From positions 61,964,754 to 62,028,753 of the forward strand of contig NC_087065.1 in NCBI RefSeq assembly GCF_963678635.1: DNA of 64,000 bases, given 5' to 3'. This document shows positions 37,201 through 47,466 of the stretch, piece after piece (position 1 is the stretch's first letter; every line of letters starts with the position of its first letter). Below the pieces are notes generated by a model. It searched no databases and had not been told where the DNA came from. It saw nothing but the letters and a program-made list of their open reading frames with translations. The DNA comes from Symsagittifera roscoffensis (taxonomy: Eukaryota; Xenacoelomorpha; Acoela; Convolutidae). The position numbers and the translations under genes were made by a program.

Positions 37201-38605
37201 AAGAGTCAAAATTCAAAAATACAAAAAGAACATAAGTGACAATACCTATTAGAACAGTTACTTTAAATGAACATAAAATGTCAAAACCAAATATTACAGG
37301 AGAGTTTTGAATTGAATAAATTATGCATGATTGACATGTGAAATTTTTGGACACCGAAATTTTAATGTCTGCAAATAATTTTATTTTTCTCACGCAAGTT
37401 GTCTTCAAACAATTTTAATCTATCTACTTTCGTCTATTTTCTCACAATTGCAGTTATGCAAAATCGTCCAATTTCCTTTTAAGTGCCTCCGTCTAACTTG
37501 CTTATCGTCTAATTTCTCAACCCCCATTGAATACCGATACATTTTGGACAATATTAAAGTGTAAAATTTTGAGTCGTACGAAAATAATACGACCAATTAG
37601 CTAGCCTCAACTCAATTTGGAATGATTATGTTGTGCGGGATCATTCGCCACGCATAAATAATTCGCGTAACGTTCTCAGAACTATGAATAAACTCTTCAA
37701 AGCTTGCATAATTTAGTCCAGAACATGGAAAATTTGGCAATTTCCAAGCCCCCAGAACTTTACAAAAAAATAATCGGAGAAGAAAGTACTTTTTACTCAG
37801 GAAGTCGATATCTTCAATGGGCTAGAAATTTTTTTTTGTTGATAATCATTATTTCGATCGGTGGAAATTGACCGAATAAAAAAAACCACACCGAGCATAA
37901 ATATTCCGTTTTTTTTCGAAAGTCGGAACAATTACATCAATTGCAGATTAAGGATTTATAGAAAAAATATTTCCTGAGCAAGAACATTAATTTTAAACTA
38001 CGGGGCGCATGGGAAGACATATTTTATTCCATTTTTTAATTCAATTTTTGTTTTGAGAAAAAGATTTGTCATTTGTAAAAAATCTCAATTTTTAGCTAAT
38101 GGGATTACGTAATTGAATCATGAGTTTTTGGTTTACTGATCTCGTCCGCCCGTTTTCGGTTTACTGATACATCGATTTTACTGACCTACCACCGAAAAAT
38201 AACATTGCAGCAACAGATACATGCAGAAACACTGCCACAGCTAGCTCACAAAACCAGCAGCGTCTATTTCAAAAAAGGAAAAATCTTCAAGATTACATCA
38301 AAATGATCATGCTCATGACTAGCGCCTATCTAGTTTGCACTATTTGTATCATTATCATGGTTTTTCTTATCGCGAACACACCCATGAACTCAGCATTATG
38401 GCTCCTTTTAAAATCAATTTTGAGCAGTTTTTCAATTCTGAATGTTTCGGCTAACTTCTTTTTCTATCTTTTGAGTGGCAACGCATACCGATCTTCGTTT
38501 GTGCGAGCGGTCTCTTCAAGAGTTCGCAAGACCAGAGAGCCGGAACCAGAATCAGCAGTGACCAGAAATGTGTCAACTGTAGCAGCAGCGACTACTCCCT
38601 TCTAA
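34209..38605 (+). CDS. Rhodopsin-class (class A) peptide-type GPCR, 3 exons
   Basis: Exons 34209-34505, 36521-36911 and 38211-38605 join in phase (0, then 1) to 360 codons plus stop; donors are GTAAGT and GTGCGT, acceptors TTTTAG and TTGCAG. The product looks like a full seven-helix plasma-membrane receptor. An N-glycosylation motif (NYT) lies in the N-terminus. TM1 is about residues 25-52. TM2 (66-98) has Asp74. TM3 starts with Cys103 and ends in Asp127-Arg128-Val129; the 25-residue spacing from Cys to Arg is the family norm. Cys176 in the second outer loop is the likely disulphide partner. Pro203 lies in TM5. TM6 is about 261-284 and lacks a CWxP motif. TM7 carries Asn311-Phe-Phe-Phe-Tyr315 in place of NPxxY, as in some invertebrate neuropeptide receptors. 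Ligand unknown. The start has A at -3. It runs towards GARS. Confidence 0.85.
36471..36484 (+). repeat. G14 run upstream of GPCR exon 2
   Basis: Fourteen consecutive G lie about 36 bases before the exon 2 acceptor at 36520, inside the region where a branch point or pyrimidine tract would be expected. Confidence 0.95.
37000..37640. repeat. Array-box element split by a MITE
   Basis: The left part (about 37000-37072) starts with GCAAAGCCCTGAATGTTCCGA and resembles 32045-32110. The right part (about 37528-37640, containing TTTTGAGTCGTACG and CGACCAATTA) resembles 32135-32210. The 455 bp between them is a separate inverted-repeat element. Confidence 0.6.
37073..37527. mobile_element. MITE with terminal inverted repeats of about 65 bp in GPCR intron 2
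   Basis: The left end GGGGCCTAGGAAATTAGACG and the reverse complement of the right end, GGGGGTTGAGAAATTAGACG, remain alignable for about 65 bp (further shared: ATAAG, TTAGACGGA, GACGATTTT). Flanks ATTGAA on both sides are a candidate target-site duplication. There is no open frame of note between the arms, so it looks like a non-autonomous DNA transposon. Confidence 0.75.
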
Positions 38606-39749
38606 GCATCTGGAATGGTCACCAATTTCGATGAATGGTTAAAACTCAAATTAGATGAATCTTAATAAGCACAAATAAGTATTACTAGTTGTAATTTGTT
38701 AGGCTGCTAAAATTTGTTTTTCTTTATTCAGTTTTGAATTTTCAGATAACCTGAAGCATTTAGTCCTAATCATTTTGCAAGCGGAAAATGTTGTTCACGT
38801 GAAAAAAAAAACACGTTTAGAAAAAACACGTTTTCATTTCAGTTTTAAAGTTGATCTAGTTTAGAAATTTCCAGTCGAAAGAAAAATACATCTTTTTTTT
38901 ACGCGTCAGGACATTTTTTTAAAAGTAAAGTTATCCGAACACACCAAAGATTTGTAATAGGAATAGGTAAAAGTAAAACCAAATATTAAAAATAACTTTG
39001 AAAATTTTCATTTTTCCAACTGCACAAAAATAATTTCGTGAAAAGTTATAACGATTCTATTGGTAAAGATTCCATCAATCGGTCCGTCCATCAAGAAAAT
39101 AGCCCCAATCTAGCCTGTTCTCAGGCAACTTAAAGCGAGAATAAAAAACCGCTATTTACGGATTTACCATTTGGTAGAATTAGACTGATGGTTCACTAGG
39201 AAAAAAAAACGTACCAAAAATTTTTGTCGAAAAGTATTGAAAGACGCATTTTCAGACTTTTCGATCATTTTTTGGACCCATTATGTAGACAATGACGTAT
39301 CCAATTTTGAGAGTTCGAGAGCAATCATGTAAACCGAGCCGACTCCAGTAACTTAATAGAAGCGATGACCGACGAACAGTAATCAGCTGGAGTAATACCG
39401 TAAGACCAAACCAGTCGTAATGCAATGGCTACCAGATAGCCACTTGATGTATTGTGCTCAAGTTTTTTACAAAAAGACTTTGCGTGTGTTTGAAAAATGC
39501 CAATTTGAGACAATGAATGTGCGGAATGTTTCGTGCTTATGAAACGAAGCTTGCTAATTGTTCTATTTATTGCGTTAACGCCTGCTAAAAAAATCATTTT
39601 TTACTTTAAAACAGCAAATGAGAGGTTCTGTGACTTTTTTTTCTTAGAATCATGTGGGTTTGAAAACAGCCAGTCGGGCGAATTTGGGATAAACAACGCT
39701 CAATATATTGCGTTCTTTTAACTCGTTTAAGCGATTAATTGAATCATTC

Positions 39750-40000
39750 CAAGTTTCAAAGAAATTGACGGAATATTTGCGCTCGGGATGGTTCTTTCTT
39801 CGAGCCAAATTTTGACTTTTTAACAGACAACTTATAGCAATTTTTTTAAAATATCAATTACAAAGTATTTTTGTCTTGATCCCAAACTTAAAACATTATA
39901 TCACCTGCGATTATTTTTCGTAAAGTTATGGGTGTTTAAAATTGCCAATTTGGGATATATAACGCGCGTTATTTTTCGTGCTGATAAAATGCCTGATATA
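39750..40000 (+). repeat. Dispersed repeat (GGAATATTTGCGCTCGGGATGG type)
   Basis: A core with GACGGAATATTTGCGCTCGG is followed by GATGGTTC, TTACAAAGTATTTTTGTC and GTAAAGTTATGGGTGTTTAA. The same order occurs inside the second array (14.3-15.0, 16.5-16.7 and 18.4-18.6 kb). Partial inverse copies lie near 37.9, 47.9 and 62.7-62.8 kb. It appears to be an old interspersed family from which array units were built. Confidence 0.6.
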
Positions 40001-40384
40001 ACATATTGTTCCGAATCGAACTGAAGCATCCTATTTTACTGTCACAAAATGATCTATTAGACTTTTAAACCCCAACCTTCAAGAAACTTTAAAAAGCATA
40101 TACGACGCGAGGCATAAAATCTACGCAACATGAATTGACTTAGCTCATGAAAATTAGTTCATATAAAAATTGACTTATTTCAAACCAAAGTCGGTAAACT
40201 TGTAACAGACGGGCTTAAATTCAACTATAGTAAAAGTATTCATATAAGAAAAAAATTCATACATTGTGCTATAAACTTTTGAAAACACAGCATTACTACA
40301 GACACAAAAAGCATTAGAAAGTCGATCTGTAAATTTAAAGTATATCATCTCAATTACCTTTTTTCGATTTTGTTTAATTATCTT

Positions 40385-40765
40385 TTTTCGACCCCCTGCC
40401 AACCCAAAGGGATTCGACCCCCTGCGAACCCAAAGGGTCCCCCTTTGGAACTTTTTAAAAAATCCATTTTTGGCCGACCGACCCTAAAATTTTTCTAAAG
40501 GCGCCTTTTGCGCCAATATATCCTAACTTTGAGGGGGAGTGCGCGCCAAAAAAACGCATTTTTTTTTGTCAAAATTTTCCAAAAAATGCCCAAAAACGGC
40601 TTTTTTGACCTGTTTTTTCAAAAATTTGCCTGCCGCGCAAAAAATTTGGCCAAAACAGGGTCCTTTTACTGCTTTAAGAGCTCGGAAAATCAATTTGGTC
40701 GACCTAAAAATGTTTTGAAAATCCGCCCCACCCCCCTCGAGAAAATCCTAGATCCGCCCCTGTTT
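40385..40765. repeat. GC-richer element, possibly a transposon remnant
   Basis: A sharp composition change. It starts with a directly repeated GACCCCCTGC(C/G)AACCCAAAGG and ends with AATCCTAGATCCGCCCCTG. That last block resembles ends of non-autonomous elements in animals, but no matching inverted end was found. An 86-codon open frame here looks non-coding. Confidence 0.35.
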
Positions 40766-41816
40766 TAAAGTATCATAAACTGAAATTGATGCTAAAAAAA
40801 CTTCCATTCTTTAGAAATTAAGCAGAAAAAAAGTAAGCAGAAGAGCGATAGGCCGACGCTTCAAATTTTTACAGTAAAAAGTTTTAATTTTACATTGTGG
40901 GAAAAAAATAGCAACCTACAACAACACTTCATACTCGTACAACTTCATACTCGTAAAACAACACTTCATACCCATACTCGAACGACTTTGTGATAGAATT
41001 GAGCGTATTTGCCGTTCAGACTTACAAAGAAAAAGCGGAATATATATGCTTGGGATGGTTTTTAATCAAGACCTTTTCCATGAAGAAAGTTTAGATATGG
41101 GTTTGAACCTGGAATAACCGTGTTCCCAAGTGGGTGTACTTCGCGCTTTGTGCGCTTCTTAAACGCTCTTTGAGCCTACTTAAACTGCTCGTTTCAAATT
41201 TGAAAGATTTTATCTAAGATGCTGAAAGTGCAACACGAATAATTGGATATGAACATTCATGTCTTTGTCCTGACAAAAAAGCAGAATTTTTACCTTTAAT
41301 GTATCCTTTTTCGGATTCTAGATGGTATTTTACTAACTGAGACGTCTTCCTTCGCAACAAATTCCAGCATCAAGTAAAAATTACGCAATAATACTTAATT
41401 ATTAACAAGCAGTTATTCAATATATAACAGAATTAACTCAATGAACTCACAGCCTCAAAAGTCAATAAAAACATCCCAAATGAACAATAACTTGTGTTGT
41501 TTACTATAATTTTTATATCAGACTTCAGATGAGCCAAAAACCATATCAGTGATGAGATTTTAGGATATCAACATAAAATTAAATCATCACAAGATGATTT
41601 TTAACCATGCCTTTTCCCGAACCTAATTGAAAAGTAAATTTAGGATGTATACATCAAGACAAAAATTTATACTCCAACACCAGCGTAATAATTTCACTTC
41701 TTTTCCCAGTTTTCTTTGTCGATCCATTGAAATTCGTTATTCTTCCATTTCATGTAAATATTCGCAACTTGCAGGAGCCCATCTATAAAAGCAGTTCATT
41801 TTCCATCGTTTGTTTT

Positions 41817-44800
41817 TCACTTTTGCTCCGAGTCGCTGTCAGCAGATGCTGAGAAGGCAGGAAACTTCTGGAGCACATCTTGCCAAGTGCAGTTCTGCAT
41901 GGACAGGTCACTGACCACCTGGGCCACCTCTTCTACGTTAATGCGCACCTGAAATAAAAGCAAATACTGAAGCCCAACAGGGACACCAGTGCACTGCTTC
42001 TCTAATGAACGCGGTAGTGCCGTGAATAATGAATAACTCAATTTAATGGCTATAACACTCGATTTTTTAGCGAAATGTAATATATACATTGATATGTCTC
42101 ATATACAGCGAGATGTCTTTGTAATATATACATTGGTTCGCTTCCGCCCATAATCAAATTTTCAACCCATAATCAGTAACAATTTGATTTACCTCGTCCA
42201 ATGTTAGTGATGCTTTGGACCCTAACTTATTATAAAACTCTCAACAAATTTGGATTTGTGCATTAAGTTTTAAAACCGAGGGGGGGGGGGGGGGTTGAGC
42301 AAGCGAACTTAATTGTCCTACCTGCTTTGTTGAGTCTCGTTCTCTTAATGTGACCGAATGCGGCTTCACTCCGAAAGTGTCCATGTCTAGCGTGATGCCA
42401 AACGGAATACCTATCTCATCCGTCCTTGCGTACTTCCTCCCGATGCCAGTCTTGCCTGAGTCGAATTTAAAGCTAACATTCAGCCGTCTCAAACTAGTGA
42501 AAATTTGATCCAGGAACGGGTCAAACTCTGGCTTAGCGCTTATGCAAATTATGGAACACTTGTAAGGCGCGACAGAAGCCGGCAGAGAAAGATATCGTTT
42601 CTGGTCGTCTTCGGGTCTGATTTTGAAGACATGCTCCAAAACGGCGTACATTATTCTTCCAATTCCAAATGAGGGTTCAATGACCGAAGGCGTGAACTCG
42701 TCGATGTGGAAAGTCTTCATCTTTTTCTCAATCGTGATCAAGTCTTTCGTCAGTTGGTATGTTTGATCAGTGGCCGCTATTTTCAACTCGTAAACTCCGT
42801 TCTGTTCCAGACTCTGTTCTATTTCCTTTATGTCACAGTCTGAGAGAGCCTCCAGATATGTGAAGATGGCCTTAGCCTCTCCTTTGAACTGCTTCCCCAG
42901 AGCACCCTTGTTTGGTACAACCTATACACAAATTGACCTGAGTGTTTGAACCCTCTCCAAGAGCGCTACCTACCAACTTTGTCACGCTATTGCACTTCAG
43001 TCGTTCTACTGTACACTTATGAAAAGGCTATTTGAATATAAGCTCACGACCTCAAATCCTTTTACAAAAACTATCCGTCTGAACCATTTTGGATATCATT
43101 TGCTACTGCCTGGATCCAGCATAACACCTGGATTATAATCTCATATCGAATGAACACATAGTATTACCATGATTCCGAACACAAACTGGATAAGTTCTGG
43201 CCTTACCTCGACTATCTGTTTCTGAACTGGTGCCGGGAGGTCTTTCTCAGCCACCATTTTGATTCCAGTGCCTTTGGAGTGTTGGGTGAGGTCATAGCAG
43301 GACCTGTCTGCACAGCCCACACATTCTATCCACCCGTACGTCGTGTTCATTTCTGCATCCCAGCAGTCACATGCGTAGTGTGCCATCTCGTTGTCCATGT
43401 GCTGCCTAGAACACATTTGCTACTGTTCACCATTAACACACTTTTTAATCGGGAAGTTTTTGATTTTGGGTGAAAAAAATTTTTTTGTGGGGGGGGGGGG
43501 GGGGGGGGGCAAAAAACAAGAAACAAAATTAACTACCTAAGACCTGCCTTATGAAGAAAAACTTCTGTAGGAAAAGCCGTTACCGTTTCACTGTATCTCA
43601 AAAAAAATTATGATTCAAGGATAAAATTGCACACAAAATGTCTAACAAACCGCAACAGTAAACATTAACACAGAGGCGAAGCTGAGCTTCTCACCACTTG
43701 CGATACAAAATGAATGACTATGGTCAAAATCAAATGAAAAGAAAAATCAACAAAAAACCTCGAAAAAATATCGTTTTGTCAAAAAAAAACATTTAAATTG
43801 CAAAAAAAGTCCACCATATTCGGAACAAATATACCTGCACTATAAGAAACTTTACAAGGATCTTTTGGAATGATAGAGAGAGCCGACAAAATAAATAGAC
43901 AATTTTCAGTTTGCAGAAAAAACTAATACCGACAGGAATTGAACTCCCGGCTTTTGTCGTCTGAAGCATTGGTGTTTCAGAAAGCTGCAGGAAAGCTGAA
44001 TCTTCAAAAAAAAATTGGGATATGGGAACTAAACCGACAAAAATAAACACTAGCACAAAAACTCTAGTGAGTTCATAGCCGGATTCAAACCAAAGTCCTA
44101 GCCGTCTCAAGCAGGTGCGTTACCTGTACGCCAGATGGTTAATCGAATGTATAACATCTTTGACGACAAAACATTGAAATCAAAATTGCCAAACAAAACT
44201 TTCCAGAAATTAAAACAAAATTGAAAAAATTTAGACATCTAGAACAGATTTGAAATGAAACAACTAAAAAACAGATTTGAAATGAAACAACTAGAACAGA
44301 TTTGAAATGAAACAACTAAAAAAATTTCCTAGACGAAATCAAAAAAAAATTTCAGCTGTCGACCCAGTACCTCGTTAACTCTAAACACAATAACTCTGGA
44401 CCAAAAACTAGAGCACTTGAATGTGCAACTTGGGTGAAACTAGAGATCTTCCAAAACTTGAGATCCTGTGAACAACACTATTTACGGGAAGAAAGTCCAG
44501 CACCCGCCTGCAATACCCTTGCTTATCGCAAGGGTAAAGAGCACAAAATAAATGCAATGAACAGGAGCAAAAGCATCGCCGCAAAGAGGTGAACGGAACA
44601 ACCTGAATCTGATCTTGGAGGGATCAGCTCCGATCTTCACTAGAAACAGATAGATTCTGCCGATGAAGTATCCCAACACATTGTTCGCTATCATCCCACT
44701 CTCCACTGCGTCTCCCAGTTTAACTGGCACTGCGCTACCACCAGACATCTGCTGACCCTTTGAGAATAGAGTCAGCTCCAGGTCTTTCACCTTTTCAAAC

Positions 44801-47059
44801 TTCGGCGTAGTTTTCTCATTGGGGTCGATAAAGTGCTCGATTTCCGCCATGGTGAACTCCCTCACACGCAACAGTCCAGCTCTGGGCGAGATTTCATTTC
44901 TAAACGAACTTCCAATTTGTGCAGCTGCGAAAGGAAGTTTTCCATTGTTGAAATCGAGAAGTTTCTTGAAATTGACAAATATTCCCTGCGCCGTTTCTGG
45001 TCGCAAGAATCCGGGTGTGTTAGCTGCACTTGGCCCAATTGGAGTGGCGAACATTAAGTTGAATGGCACTGGGTCGGAGACTGCATTTCCGTTTCTAGGG
45101 TTCTTCACTTGGTACTTTTTGAACAGTTCTGTCAGCTCCTGTCAAAGACATTGTCAACAATATCGACTGCTCAGTCAGGAAAAAATCATCTCGTTTACAC
45201 ACTCCAACCCATTATGAAAACCGAACTTGAATCCCATGTTCAGCAAAATATAGGACTGTATTTATAGAAAAAATAATAGCCATCTCATGTATAAATTCGC
45301 CTAATTTCGTTAGTGTTACAGTAATAGTTGTTTTCCGCTTCAGACTGTAACACCTCAATCATTTGAATTTTAAGTTCAGGATCCAGTTAAATACAAAGGG
45401 GAACAAGGCGGGATTCGAACCTGTTGTCCATAGTTGTCCATTTGTGTGATGACAGACTGGTACTCTTTGTACTTGTCGAAGTGGCAGTCGTCTGCCTCAC
45501 AGAGACTGGTCAAGTGTGCTTTCAGCAGATGGTCTGCCCTCAGACATTCGCCCGTGTTCACATCTTTGGCCATGAAGTCCGCGAATCTGTCCACGTGACC
45601 ACTGTTTTTCAGCACTGGCTCAGGAGTCAGCATTGATGTTTCCACCTGCAGAAGACCCGTTAGACATCAATTTGAAGATCACAATCAGGCTAGCTAACAC
45701 GTTTTGAAAGTTTAAACCTTATCGGCATAGTGCTGATTATAATTCTCCGGACAAAACGAATATAAATTTACAATTGAAACGCGTTTTTCTGAGACTGGTT
45801 TGATTTGACACAAAAAATGAATAAGACAAAACTGGCTGAGAATTTCAGCCGAATTACTACGGTTCAATTTATTTAGCGCAATTGGGGTCCAAAGTTTTGG
45901 AAAATTTTAGTCAATCAAAAGTTACGCTGAAATGCATGGGTTCAATTGCTGACAAAAATATATCAAAGTGAGCCTCTTATGTAGACCGACAAAGTCTAAC
46001 AAGGGTATAATCGTCTCAGTTTTGTATAACTTAATTTATTTTTGTTTGATAGCCGGAAAATTTCAATTTTACTATATAAAATACCAATTGTTTATTCTAA
46101 AACAATTTTGAAAGTTTTCTAAGAAAAACTTTCGAAACGTTATCCTTCTGAAATTTTGTTGGGCTCTATAAGAGGCTCACTTTGATATAAGTTTGTCGGC
46201 AATTGAACCCATCATTTTGAAGTAATTTTTGATTGACTAAAAAATGCCAAAAACTATCGTTTTTGGGTTTAAACTTTCGACACTAATTTCGCATTATTAA
46301 CTGCACCAGAATACCGCACCAGCTGAAATTCTAAGCAAGTTTTGTCTGTATCAATTTTTGTCTAAGTCAACACAATTTGAGAAAAACGCGCTATAAACTT
46401 ATAGTTGTATTCGTTTAGTCCGGATAATTTAAATCAGCGCTGTACCTTTTCATAAAATTTTTCATTTGTTTCAATTTATTTCAGCCGAATGAGCGATATT
46501 TGCAATATCAGATGCGTGGATTATCCTCTTATGCGGACAAAGGGAGCAGCTTTAGTCTTACCTCTAACATGCTTTCCTCCAGAATGAAATGAGACTTCCA
46601 CTCATTCAGAATATTCGACTTAATTGCACAGCCTACTGGTCCAAAATCATACAATCCAGCGACACCTCCGTAAATACTAAATGCTTGACTGTAAATAAAT
46701 CTGCGCTTAACCACATCTTCCAGTTTTTTCCGGTCTATATCCCAGTTGCCCTTATTCGCCTCAAATTTGGCATCTTCCAATGCTTTTTTGCGAAGTTTCA
46801 GCTCTGTTGTCGCTTTCTTAACTTCGTCCACTGATGCATTTTGTTCCTTCAGACTCCTCAAAATATCTCCTTGCTCACTTACACTCAACCTCAGTTTGTC
46901 CAAGTCTAGAGAGTTTGGATCACTAGTAGATGGTGTTGCTGTATTGGGAGGAGCGGACATGATTCTGACTTTGTTTTTGTTTCGGATGAAGGTCTTCTTG
47001 CACACTGACTCTGCTGAAGTTATTCTGACCAATCTCGCTGTATTCAACAACCAACGCAT
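41817..47059 (-). CDS. GARS1: Glycyl-tRNA synthetase (class II), 6 exons
   Basis: Charges tRNA-Gly with glycine in cytosol and probably mitochondria. Exons 47059-46562, 45645-45421, 45138-44603, 43405-43207, 42921-42322 and 41948-41817 join in phase to 729 codons plus stop, close to the human length. Residues 1-33 are basic and suit a mitochondrial presequence. Met34 (46960) would start the cytosolic form. A WHEP domain is about 55-100. The catalytic core includes YDFGPVG, RPETAQG (287-293), motif 2 from Phe320 with FRNEISPR, and motif 3 with TDEIG and RERDS (679-683). An HGTP anticodon-binding domain ends the protein. All introns have GT-AG ends. Intron 1 is mostly a MITE, and intron 3 holds tRNA-like repeats. 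Identity is secure from collinear similarity throughout; the exact upstream start is inferred. Confidence 0.97.
42280..42294 (+). repeat. G15 run in GARS intron 5
   Basis: Fifteen G on the plus strand (C in the transcript), about 26 bases after the exon 5 donor at 42321. Confidence 0.95.
43489..43509 (+). repeat. G21 run in GARS intron 3
   Basis: The longest homopolymer seen: 21 G on the plus strand (C in the transcript), about 85 bases upstream of the exon 4 acceptor. Confidence 0.9.
43669..43985 (-). repeat. SINE-like repeat: tRNA-like B box to hairpin tail
   Basis: On the minus strand, a tRNA-like 3' half with a B box (GAGTTCAATTCC, at about 43938-43949) is followed, after AT-rich DNA, by a tail at 43669-43710. 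The tail contains GAAGCTCAGCTTCGCCTCTG, a near-palindrome. The same tail motif recurs at 57.6 and 58.33 kb and, decayed, at 52.99 kb. The A-box half is not recognisable. Confidence 0.55.
44068..44150 (-). repeat. tRNA-like sequence (Ser-TGA-like) in GARS intron 3
   Basis: Minus-strand A box TGGCGTACAGG and B box GGTTTGAATCC are correctly ordered. The candidate anticodon loop CTTGAGA reads TGA. The anticodon stem pairs at four of five positions. Stems are imperfect and it lies within an intron among other repeats, so I read it as a tRNA-derived repeat rather than a working gene. Confidence 0.5.
45725..46445. mobile_element. MITE/foldback element with arms of about 290 bp in GARS intron 1
   Basis: The left arm from about 45728 (GTGCTGATTATAATTCTCCG) matches the reverse complement of the right arm ending near 46443 (GCGCTGATTTAAATTATCCG). 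Similarity extends inward through ACGCGTTTTTCT, TTTTAGTCAATCAAAA, GGTTCAATTG and TATCAAAGTGAGCCTCTTAT. TA flanks both ends, as expected for a Tc1/mariner-type target site. No transposase is encoded. It makes up most of the 916-bp intron. Confidence 0.8.
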
Positions 47060-47399
47060 ACACAATTTAGTAGCAAAACACTATGCAATCTGAAAAAATC
47101 ACGTTCAATGGTTTAATGTTTTAAAAATCGAAATTTTACGCCGCATTACTCCTGATACAAAATGCAACACATTATATTTTTGTCTTTCAAACTACGCAAA
47201 ATGAAAGTGCTAAGCCAAAATAACATAAACCTAGGCCGTTTTTACAAAAAAAGGATATTAAACAAAATCAGAGTAGTGAATTTAGAGTTCAATTATAGCT
47301 GAAACAGTTTCAATCAGAAGGAAACTGATGTTTGCAGAAAAAAGATTCGGTACTTTCTTTTTTTTTTTCAATTTCTACTCACTAGAAAAAAAAAACAAG

Positions 47400-47466
47400 T
47401 TCCGGCTGGTGGCCCAACCTTAGAACTTATGATCCGAAGGTGTGTGCTCTACCCGTAGACCAAGTG
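47400..47466 (-). repeat. tRNA-like sequence upstream of GARS
   Basis: Minus strand: A box TGGTCTACGGG, candidate anticodon loop region CACCTTCGGATC, then a weak T-arm (GGTTGGGCCACC). The B box is decayed. It is followed by A-rich DNA. Similar downstream wording (GTTTAC(T/G)GG(A)AAAAAGTCTAG) is found near 44480, 47540 and 58890, which argues for a repeat family. Confidence 0.45.

Larger units (their letters stand above)
38606..41816. other. Convergent 3' spacer between GPCR and GARS
   Basis: Holds both 3' untranslated regions, which cannot be delimited here. It also holds a dispersed repeat at 39750-40000 and a GC-richer element at about 40385-40765. The remainder is AT-rich and I see no further gene. 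Confidence 0.5.

Noticed and set aside
40508-40768. 86-codon frame in the GC-richer element
   Set aside because: Low-complexity Phe/Lys composition and no recognisable domain.
44819-45217. 132-codon plus-strand frame opposite GARS exon 3
   Set aside because: Antisense shadow of a conserved coding exon.
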